Assembly (NCBI GenBank): GCA_035762175.1
Contig: DASTPP010000344.1
Location: 1 to 64,000, forward strand
DNA: 64,000 nt
Direction of reading: 5' to 3'
From: DASTPP01 sp035762175
GTDB taxonomy: Bacteria; Myxococcota_A; Polyangia; Polyangiales; Polyangiaceae
In this document: piece after piece, positions 47,426 through 54,136 of the stretch
Layout: each line of letters begins with the position of its first letter
How positions within the stretch are numbered: position 1 is the stretch's first letter
Notes under the pieces: generated by a model
Databases searched by the model: none
What the model saw: only the letters and a program-made list of their open reading frames with translations
Told to the model about the DNA's origin: nothing
Translations under genes and position numbers: made by a program

Positions 47426-48286
47426 ATGCGTACCCTCATCGCTTCTGCGTTTCAGAGAAAACTTGGGTTGGTCGCCCTGCCGCTCGCCTTCGGGCTGATG
47501 CACTGTACCAAAGAGGCGCCGAAAGACGACGCCGGCGAGCAGTCGGGCACGGTGCAGACCTTCCCGCCCGGCGGCGAGTGTCCGAAGCCGGGCAGCGCCT
47601 GCTTCGTGCCGGGCTACGACGACTTCTGCTTCTGGGAGGGCGGCGCGTACGAGTGTGAGTGCGTGCCGACGGGCCTGTACAACGCGCACGTGTGGCTCTG
47701 TGAGGTGCAGGACGGGGGCACGGGCGGCTTCGGGGGCGGCCCGGGCGGCTCGGGCGGCAACCCCACGGGGGGCTCGGCCGGCTCGGCGGGCGCCAGCGGC
47801 GGCGGGTGCGGCGGCGTCGGCGGCTTCGGCGGCGGCCCGCTGCCGGGCAGCTGCTTCGGGCTCTGCGGCGGGGCGTCCGAGGGCTGCTTCTGCGACGACG
47901 CGTGCGAGCAGTTCGGCGACTGCTGCCCGGACAAGTTCGACGTCTGCGGCGGCGCGGGCGGCTTCGGCGGCGGCTCGTCCGGCGACGGCCCGGGCGGCTA
48001 CGGCGGGGGCACGGCGGGCGTCGGCGGCTTCGGCGGCGGGAGCAGCGAGCTCAGCTGCGTCGGCTTCTGCGGGGGCTTCTCGCCGGCCGGCTGCTTCTGC
48101 GACGAGGTCTGCGACGAGGCGGGCGACTGCTGCCCGGACAAGTTCGCGGTCTGCGACGGCCCGGGCGGCTTCGGCGGCGGCTCGAGCGGCACGGCCGGGG
48201 TGGGCGGCTTCGGCGGCTTCGCGGGGCCGGGGGCGGCGAGCCGGTTAGGGGCGGGCGCGGAAGGCCGGAATGGCGCCCCCGACTGA
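47426..48286 (+). CDS. Glycine-rich lipoprotein with two somatomedin-B-like domains
   Basis: A 286-residue protein. AAGGAGAG gives a strong ribosome site before the ATG. A signal ending in LMHCTKEA gives a lipobox-like Cys. A six-cysteine segment (SACFVPGYDDFCFWEGGAYE) is followed by a Gly/Ser linker and two somatomedin-B-like knots: SCFGLCGGASEGCFCDDACE and SCVGFCGGFSPAGCFCDEVC, each ending GDCCPDKF. GGFGGGSSG linkers separate them. It is a surface lipoprotein related to 43451-44227. The TGA stop and the last residues (GAPD) lie inside the left hairpin of the dispersed element at 48275, so the original C-terminus was probably replaced. Confidence 0.88.
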   Translation: MRTLIASAFQRKLGLVALPLAFGLMHCTKEAPKDDAGEQSGTVQTFPPGGECPKPGSACFVPGYDDFCFWEGGAYECECVPTGLYNAHVWLCEVQDGGTGGFGGGPGGSGGNPTGGSAGSAGASGGGCGGVGGFGGGPLPGSCFGLCGGASEGCFCDDACEQFGDCCPDKFDVCGGAGGFGGGSSGDGPGGYGGGTAGVGGFGGGSSELSCVGFCGGFSPAGCFCDEVCDEAGDCCPDKFAVCDGPGGFGGGSSGTAGVGGFGGFAGPGAASRLGAGAEGRNGAPD

Positions 48287-48488
48287 AGTCGGGGGCAGCA
48301 AACGCCCTCGGAAACGGCCGTCAAAGCCCTGCCGGAGGCAGGGCTCGAGCGTCGCGAGCCGCTGCCGCGAGCTCGGAGCCCGCGGGAGCCCGGCCCCCGG
48401 CGAGGGGGCGGGCTTTGCTTTCCGAATCGACTCGATTCCGCGCGGCACGCGAGGGCGTTCGCCGCCCCCGAGTTCACTCGGGGGCGGC
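48275..48488. repeat. Hairpin-capped interspersed element, copy 2 (complete)
   Basis: A 214-base element lies between converging genes. Left cap: GCCCCCGACT (48275-48284) and AGTCGGGGGC (48287-48296) with loop GA. Right cap: GCCGCCCCCGAGT (48461-48473) and ACTCGGGGGCGGC (48476-48488) with loop TC, so the two caps are inverted relative to each other. Inside are AGCCCTGCC/GGCAGGGCT (48325-48345), an AGCCCGGCCCCC hairpin followed by TTTGC, and a CGCGCGGCACG motif, all shared with copy 3. Confidence 0.82.
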
Positions 48489-48496
48489 GAGCGGCC

Positions 48497-50809
48497 TCAG
48501 CCCCCGCGGCCCGCGGAGGCGGCGAGCTGGTCGGGGGGCAGGGTGAGCTGGCCCTTGGCCTCGCGGCGGATGGCGGACGCGACGGTGATGGCGGTCATGT
48601 TGACGATGGTGTCGACGCTCGAGTTGCGCTGCAGCACCGTGACGGGCTTGCGCATGCCGAGCAAGATGGGGCCGATGGCCTCGGCGCCGCCGAAGGCGTA
48701 GAGCAGCTTGTAGGCGATGTTGCCGGCGGCGAGCCCGGGGAAGATGAGCACGTTCGCCGGGCCCTTGAGGTCGCTGAACGACCACTCTTCGCGCAGGTCG
48801 GGCAGGAGGGCCACGTCGGCCTGCATCTCGCCGTCGATCATGAGGTCGGGGCGGCGCCGCTTGACGAGCTCGACGGCGCGGGCGACCTTGCGGGGCTCGT
48901 CGCCGTCGCTGCTGCCGAAGTTCGAGTACGAGAGCATGGCGACGCGCGGCTCGATGCCGAGGTCGGCGACGGCGTCGGCGCTCTGGACGGCGAGGTCGGC
49001 GAGGGTCTCGGCGTCGGGGTCGACGTTGACGGTGGTGTCGGCGCAGAAGAGCACCTGCGCGCCCTTGACGATCATGTACATGCCGGAGGCGCGGCGGTAG
49101 CCGGGCGCGAGGCCGATGATCTGCAGGGCGGGGCGCATGGTGTCGGGGTAGGCCGAGGTGACGCCCGAGACGAGGCAGTCGGCGTCGCCGGTGTGCACCA
49201 TCATCAGGCCGAAGACGCGCCGCTCGCGGACCACGGCCTTCTGGGCGTTGTAGCGGGTCAGGCCCTTGCGCCGGCGGGCGACCCAGTAGGCGTCGACGTA
49301 GCGCTCGAGGTCGGGCCAGTCGGCGGGGCTGACGATGGTGACGCCCTCGAGGTCGACGTCGAGCCGCTCGGCCGTCTGGCGCACGGTGGCCTCGTTGCCG
49401 AGCAGGACGGGGCGGGCGATCTTCTCGTCGCGCACGATGCCCGTGGCCTTGATGACCTTCTCGTTCTCGCCCTCGGGGAAGACGACGCGCCGCGGCTCGC
49501 TCTTGGCGATCGAGTAGATCTTGCGCATGACCATGCGGGTCGGCGACAGGCGCTGCTCGAGCCGCTCGGCGTAGTCGGCGAGGTCGATGGCGTCGCGGGC
49601 GACGCCCGACTCGATGGCGGCGCGGGCCACGGCGGGCGCGACCCAGAAGAGCACGCGGTCGTCGAACGGCTTGGGGATGATGTACTGCCGCCCGAAGTGC
49701 AGCTCGCTCAGGCCGTAGGCCTGCATGACGCGGTCGGGCACCTCGGTGCGGGCGAGCTCGGCGAGGGCGCGCGTGGCGGCGAGCTTCATCGCCTCGTTGA
49801 TGGCGCGGGCGCGCACGTCGAGCGCGCCGCGGAAGATGTACGGGTAGCCGAGGACGTTGTTGACCTGGTTCGGGTAGTCGCTGCGCCCGGTGGCGACGAT
49901 GGCGTCGGGGCGGGTCGAGACGGCGAGGTCGTAGGGCACCTCGGGGTCGGGGTTGGCGAGGGCGAAGATGATGGGCGAGGGCGCCATCGAGCGGAGCATG
50001 TCGGCGTCGACGATGTTGCCGACCGAGAGGCCGACGAACACGTCGCGCCCGCGCATGGCCTGGGCGAGGGTGCGGGCGCCGGTCTCGACCGCGAAGGCGC
50101 CCTTGTACGGGTCCATCTCGTGGGTGCGGCCCCGGTAGACCACGCCGTCTTTGTCGAGCATGGTGATGTGCTCGCGGCGCACGCCGAGGGCGACCCAGAG
50201 CTCCATGCAGCGCACGGCGGCGGCGCCGGCGCCGGCGCAGACGACGGTGACCTCGTCGATGCGGCGGCCGGTGACGAGGCAGGCGTTGATGAGGGCGGCG
50301 CCGGTGATGATGGCGGTGCCGTGCTGGTCGTCGTGAAACACGGGGATGCTGAGCCGCTCGCGCAGCCGCTCTTCGATGTAGAAGCACTCGGGGGCGCGCA
50401 CGTCCTCCATGTTGATGCCGCCGAACGAGGGCTCGAGCCGCGCGACCGTGTCGATGAAGGCGTCCGGGTCCTTCGCGTCGATCTCGAGGTCGAAGACGTC
50501 GATGTCGGCGAACTTCTTGAAGAGCATCGCCTTGCCCTCCATGACGGGCTTGGCGGCGTAGGGGCCGATGTCGCCGAGGCCGAGCACGGCGGTGCCGTTG
50601 GTGACGACCGCGACGAGGTTGCGCCGCGCGGTGTAGGTGTCGACCAGGTCGCGGTCCCGGGCGATCTCGCGGCAGGGCTCGGCGACGCCGGGCGAGTAGG
50701 CGAGCGAGAGGTCGCGCTGCGTCAGCGAGGGCTTGGTCGGGACGACTTCGATCTTTCCGGGCCGGCCCTGAGCGTGGTACTCGAGCGCGTCTTGGCGGCG
50801 GGTGAGCAT
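48497..50809 (-). CDS. maeB: NADP-type malic enzyme with C-terminal phosphotransacetylase domain
   Basis: A 770-residue protein of the MaeB type that decarboxylates malate to pyruvate and makes NADPH. Residues 1-430 are the malic enzyme (YSPGVAEPCREIA, AVVTNGTAVLGLGDIGP, FGGINMEDVRAPECF, PVFHDDQHGTAIITG, and the nucleotide site VVCAGAGAAAVRC). Residues 440-760 are a phosphate acetyl/butyryl-transferase-like domain (VVFPEGENEKVIKA, GLAAGNIAYKLL), usually regulatory and sensing acetyl-CoA. The length matches MaeB. AAGAAGG lies 7 bases before the ATG. It is bracketed by two copies of the hairpin-capped element, one just after its stop and one about 40 bases before its start. Confidence 0.96.
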   Translation of the reverse strand: MLTRRQDALEYHAQGRPGKIEVVPTKPSLTQRDLSLAYSPGVAEPCREIARDRDLVDTYTARRNLVAVVTNGTAVLGLGDIGPYAAKPVMEGKAMLFKKFADIDVFDLEIDAKDPDAFIDTVARLEPSFGGINMEDVRAPECFYIEERLRERLSIPVFHDDQHGTAIITGAALINACLVTGRRIDEVTVVCAGAGAAAVRCMELWVALGVRREHITMLDKDGVVYRGRTHEMDPYKGAFAVETGARTLAQAMRGRDVFVGLSVGNIVDADMLRSMAPSPIIFALANPDPEVPYDLAVSTRPDAIVATGRSDYPNQVNNVLGYPYIFRGALDVRARAINEAMKLAATRALAELARTEVPDRVMQAYGLSELHFGRQYIIPKPFDDRVLFWVAPAVARAAIESGVARDAIDLADYAERLEQRLSPTRMVMRKIYSIAKSEPRRVVFPEGENEKVIKATGIVRDEKIARPVLLGNEATVRQTAERLDVDLEGVTIVSPADWPDLERYVDAYWVARRRKGLTRYNAQKAVVRERRVFGLMMVHTGDADCLVSGVTSAYPDTMRPALQIIGLAPGYRRASGMYMIVKGAQVLFCADTTVNVDPDAETLADLAVQSADAVADLGIEPRVAMLSYSNFGSSDGDEPRKVARAVELVKRRRPDLMIDGEMQADVALLPDLREEWSFSDLKGPANVLIFPGLAAGNIAYKLLYAFGGAEAIGPILLGMRKPVTVLQRNSSVDTIVNMTAITVASAIRREAKGQLTLPPDQLAASAGRGG

Positions 50810-50848
50810 GGCCCCGCCTTCTTACACGGCCGCCGCCCGGGGGCGAGC

Positions 50849-51126
50849 GCCCGGACTAAAGTCCGGGGCACGGGGTGGCCCGTTGAAACGGCCGTCAAAG
50901 CCCTGCCCAAGGCAGGGCTCCCGCGGCGCGAGATGGCTTCGCCTGCTCGTCCCAGGGGGACTGTCCCTCGCCTCCTTCGCAGCGCGCCCGGAAGCCTTCG
51001 CAGCGCGCCCGGAAGCCGCCGCCCGCGGGAGCCCGGCCCCACCGAGGGCCGGGCTTTGCTCTCCGAACCGGCCCGCCAGCGCGCGGCACGACTTGGTTAG
51101 CCCGTGCCCTGGGCTTCAGCCCGGGG
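50849..51126. repeat. Hairpin-capped interspersed element, copy 3 (complete)
   Basis: A 278-base element between the tonB-like operon end and the malic enzyme start. Left cap: CCCGGACT paired with AGTCCGGG with loop AA (50850-50867). Right cap: CCCTGGGCT paired with AGCCCGGGG with loop TC (51107-51126). It shares the GGCCGTCAAAGCCCTGCC core and the GCGGGAGCCCGGCCCC hairpin with copy 2. It is longer because of an insertion containing a perfect 21-base tandem repeat (50975-50995 and 50996-51016). No gene lies in this gap. Confidence 0.8.
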
Positions 51127-51131
51127 TGCGT

Positions 51132-51953
51132 TCACCGCGTGAAGCGCACGCGGAAGGGCGCGGTCTGGGCGGCCGTCGGCTTGCCGTCGCGATCGAGCGC
51201 GGGGCGGTAGCGCTGGCGCAGGGCGCAGGCGCGCGCGGCCGCGCCGAAGCCCTCGCCGGGGTCGCTGAGCACGCTGACCGAGCGGGCGCGGCCGTCGGGG
51301 TCGACGCGCACGGCGAGCAGGACGTGGGCGACGTTGACCGAGGCGTCGGGGGGGAAGAGCGACGAGCAATCCCAGTCGGAGCCCTCGGGCTTGGCCGCCT
51401 GCGAGAGGTCGGCGGCGGCGGGGCCCGCCTGGCCGCGGGCGGGCTGCGAGGCGGGGGGGCCGGCGTCGGACGCCGCCCCCGTGACGGGGGCCTTCGAGGT
51501 GCCGGCCGAGCTCGTGACGCCGCCGGCGTAGGCGTCGGCCGCACCCTGCACCATGGTGAAGTCGGCGACGGCGCCCGCGTCGGCCTGGGCGCTGAGCGTG
51601 CGGCCGGCGCGCGCGGGCGAAGGCGGGGGCGCGGCGGCGGCGGCGCGGGCGGCGGCCTTCGGGGCGCGCTCGGCCTTGGCGGGGGTGGGGGCGGGCGCGG
51701 GCGGCTCGGGCGCGGGGGCGGGGGGCGCGGCCGGGCGCGGGGCGATCGTCTCGATCTCGATGACGCGGCGGGCGGCGGCGGGGCGGGGGTCGGGGCGGCG
51801 GAGCGAGCCGAGCGCGGCGAAGGCGCCGAGGTGCAGGGCGACGCTGGCGGCGACGCCGACGAGGGCCCAGCGGGCGCGGCGCCCCTCGTCGGCGGGCCAG
51901 AGGGGGGGCAAGGCGCGGCCGCCCGGCGGCGCGCCGAGGGCCACGGCGTTCAC
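51132..51953 (-). CDS. TonB-like energy transducer protein
   Basis: A 273-residue protein. A short cytoplasmic leader is followed by one N-terminal membrane helix (WALVGVAASVALHLGAFAAL, about 29-48), a long Pro/Ala region (70-110) and a periplasmic C-terminal domain. That domain (SVNVAHVLLAVRVDPDGRAR, then QRYRPALDRDGKPTAA) is TonB/AgmX-like. It is expected to transmit proton-motive force from the ExbB-ExbD motor to the outer-membrane receptor encoded at the head of the operon. The GTG start overlaps the exbD stop as GTGA. A repeat hairpin begins 6 bases past its stop. Confidence 0.87.
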   Translation of the reverse strand: MNAVALGAPPGGRALPPLWPADEGRRARWALVGVAASVALHLGAFAALGSLRRPDPRPAAARRVIEIETIAPRPAAPPAPAPEPPAPAPTPAKAERAPKAAARAAAAAPPPSPARAGRTLSAQADAGAVADFTMVQGAADAYAGGVTSSAGTSKAPVTGAASDAGPPASQPARGQAGPAAADLSQAAKPEGSDWDCSSLFPPDASVNVAHVLLAVRVDPDGRARSVSVLSDPGEGFGAAARACALRQRYRPALDRDGKPTAAQTAPFRVRFTR

Positions 51954-52366
51954 GGCGCCTCCCCCTCGGGCTCGACGCCGAAGGCGATGCGGGCGACGCC
52001 GGCGGCCTTGATGGCGTCGAGCACGCGCACGACGCGGCCGTGGTAGACCTTGGCGTCGGCCTGCACGACGGCGCGCAGCTCGGGGTCCCTCGCGAGCGCG
52101 TCTTTGGCGAGCGCGCCGACCTCGCGCTCGCCCTCGACCGCGCGGCCGTTGACGACGGTGCGGCCGTCGGCGCCGAGCTCGACGGCGAGCACGACCTGCT
52201 GCTCGCCGCCGGTCGAGGCTTTGGGCAAATCCATCGGGATGGTTTGGCCCATGATCATTTTGGCCGTCACGAGGAAGACGACGAGCAAGACGAGCACCAC
52301 GTCGACCAGGGGCGTGACGTTGATGTCGCTGATGACCTCGTTCTCGGAGGCGAATTTAGCGGCCAC
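51950..52366 (-). CDS. exbD: ExbD-type biopolymer transport protein
   Basis: A 138-residue protein. The N-terminal SDINVTPLVDVVLVLLVVFL carries the single membrane helix with the Asp conserved in ExbD/TolR proton channels. The periplasmic domain ends VLDAIKAAGVARIAFGVEPE, typical of the family. GTG start at 52366 overlaps the end of exbB by 11 bases; GAGGGGG lies about 8 bases upstream. It forms the ion-driven motor with ExbB and powers the TonB-like protein encoded next. Confidence 0.94.
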   Translation of the reverse strand: MAAKFASENEVISDINVTPLVDVVLVLLVVFLVTAKMIMGQTIPMDLPKASTGGEQQVVLAVELGADGRTVVNGRAVEGEREVGALAKDALARDPELRAVVQADAKVYHGRVVRVLDAIKAAGVARIAFGVEPEGEAP

Positions 52367-53021
52367 GGGCGGCCCCCTCGAGGTACGAAAGCAGCTCGCG
52401 CGCGAGAATTTCGGCGCCGGCGAGCGCGGCCTTCGACTGGCGCGAGAAGTAGTTGTACGCCACGACCGCGGGGATCGCGACGCCGATGCCGACGGCCGTC
52501 GCGACGAGGGCCTCGCCGACGCTCGCCATCACGAGGCCGGCCGAGGCGCCGCCGGCCTGGCCCGCGGCGGGCCCGCGGCCGAGCACGTCGAAGGCGCCGA
52601 CGATGCCGACGACGGTGCCGAAGAGGCCGACGAAGGGCGCGTTCGAGCCGAGCGTGGCGAGCGCGCCGAGGCCCGAGTCGAGGGCGTCGCGCTGGGCGAC
52701 GAGCTCGGCGCCCATCGCCTCTTCGGCCTGCTTGGGCAGCGGGGCCTCGCCGTCGCCCGAGTCGAGGCCCCGCAGGGCGACGCGCGCGGCCGGGTGGCGC
52801 GAGCGGTCGAGCCGCGCGCGGGCCTCGCCGAGCCCGCCCGAGCGCAGGCCCTCGAGCAGCGCGAGCCTGAGCTCGGGCACGCTGCCGCGGCGCAGCCGGA
52901 AGGCGACGGCGCGCTCGAAGATGAGCCCGAGCGAGGCGGCGCTGAGGCCGAAGAGCAGCCAGAGCACGGCCTGGGCGCCCGTGCCGATCATCAGGTTCTT
53001 GGTGCTTTCAACGATGTTCAT
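52356..53021 (-). CDS. exbB: ExbB/MotA/TolQ-type proton channel protein
   Basis: A 221-residue protein with three membrane helices: WLLFGLSAASLGLIFERAVA (about 20-40), a helix after LGALATLGSNAPFVGLFGTV, and EALVATAVGIGVAIPAVVAY (about 170-190). The GLFGTVVGIVGAF and GEALVATAVGI motifs define the family. Five subunits normally surround an ExbD dimer. GAGGAG precedes the ATG by about 11 bases. It follows the lipoprotein gene by 23 bases in the same operon. Confidence 0.95.
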   Translation of the reverse strand: MNIVESTKNLMIGTGAQAVLWLLFGLSAASLGLIFERAVAFRLRRGSVPELRLALLEGLRSGGLGEARARLDRSRHPAARVALRGLDSGDGEAPLPKQAEEAMGAELVAQRDALDSGLGALATLGSNAPFVGLFGTVVGIVGAFDVLGRGPAAGQAGGASAGLVMASVGEALVATAVGIGVAIPAVVAYNYFSRQSKAALAGAEILARELLSYLEGAARGR

Positions 53022-53044
53022 GGTCCGCGTGGTCTCCTCGGGGG

Positions 53045-54133
53045 TTACTCGAAAACGACGTCGAACGACGTCCACCCGACGCCGCCGCGGTTGTCGTGCA
53101 CGACCGCGTACAGGCGCGCCTCGCCCGGGCCGGCGCGGTGGCCGGTGAAGAGCCCGAAGGGCTCGTCGGTCGCGGCGCCGTCGATGCCGACGAGCGTCGT
53201 CAGGCCGCGCGTGAAGCGGCCCGCGGTGGAGTAAAACTTGACGTAGAGCGACTCGACGGCGGGCCTCCCCTCGAAGCCCGTGGCGAGCGGGTCGGGCTCG
53301 CTCGCGCCGGGCGCGAGGCGGACGCCCACCTCGTGCTCGTCGCAGTCGGCCGCGTCGCCCTTGCCGCAGCGCGCGAGCGCCCGCAGGCAGACGCCGGCCG
53401 AGCCGCAGCGCTCGCCCGCGGCGCAGCCCTCGTCGCCCGCGCAGCTCGCCGCGGGCAGGGGCGCGCCGTCGAGGGTGAGCGCCTCGACCGCCGGCAGGGC
53501 GTTGCGCAGGCCCTCGAAGACGGTGACGGCCGAGAAGCCGAACACGAAGTCTTCGGCGCCGAGCGCCTCGCCGCTCGCGGGGTCGACGCACCGAATGGGT
53601 ATACCGACCTGGTCGGCCCCCGGCGCATACTCGACGCGCCCGCCGCAGGCGGCGAACAAGGTGAAGAGGCGGCCGAGCGGCGGGGTGCCGGGGGCGAGCG
53701 GGGGCAGCGCCGAGAGCGCGTCGGCCGGCACGCGGAGGTCGCGCGCCTCGCCGCGGACGATGAAGGGGGGCAGCGGCGCCGAGCCGTCGAGGGGCGCGGG
53801 GGCGCCGCCGAAGGCCTCGTCGAGCGCCCGGGCGATCGGCGGGTAGCACGCGTAGAAGAGGCCGCCGTCGGGGTTGACGCACCCGTCGAACCACACGACC
53901 TCGAGCGGGCGGGTCGAGCCGTCGGGGCGCACGCGATCGGGGGCCCGGTCGACGGCGAGCATCTCGAGGCGTAGGGTCTCGCCGGGCGCGGCGTAGGGCT
54001 CGCTCGCCTTGACGGCGAGCACGCGCACGCCGGCGAGCGACGAGCCGGGCTCGGGTTCGTCGCCGCAGGCGGCCGAGAGCAGGCCCGAGGCGAGCGCGAG
54101 GGCGAGGGCGAAGGGGCGGTCGAGCGGGCGCAT
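53045..54133 (-). CDS. Putative lipoprotein in TonB-system operon
   Basis: A 362-residue exported protein. The lipobox LLSAACGDE ends the signal. The mature part has Ig-like beta strands (LAGVRVLAVKASEPYAAPGE, TLRLEMLAVDRAPDRVRPDG), many cysteines and a Cys-rich patch (CAGDEGCAAGERCGSAGVCL) typical of myxobacterial surface lipoproteins. Family not recognised. It starts 3 bases after the receptor gene stop, so it is very likely an accessory lipoprotein of the same uptake system. Possible roles are substrate capture or an outer-leaflet partner of the receptor; this is inference from position. Confidence 0.83.
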   Translation of the reverse strand: MRPLDRPFALALALASGLLSAACGDEPEPGSSLAGVRVLAVKASEPYAAPGETLRLEMLAVDRAPDRVRPDGSTRPLEVVWFDGCVNPDGGLFYACYPPIARALDEAFGGAPAPLDGSAPLPPFIVRGEARDLRVPADALSALPPLAPGTPPLGRLFTLFAACGGRVEYAPGADQVGIPIRCVDPASGEALGAEDFVFGFSAVTVFEGLRNALPAVEALTLDGAPLPAASCAGDEGCAAGERCGSAGVCLRALARCGKGDAADCDEHEVGVRLAPGASEPDPLATGFEGRPAVESLYVKFYSTAGRFTRGLTTLVGIDGAATDEPFGLFTGHRAGPGEARLYAVVHDNRGGVGWTSFDVVFE

Positions 54134-54136
54134 GGC

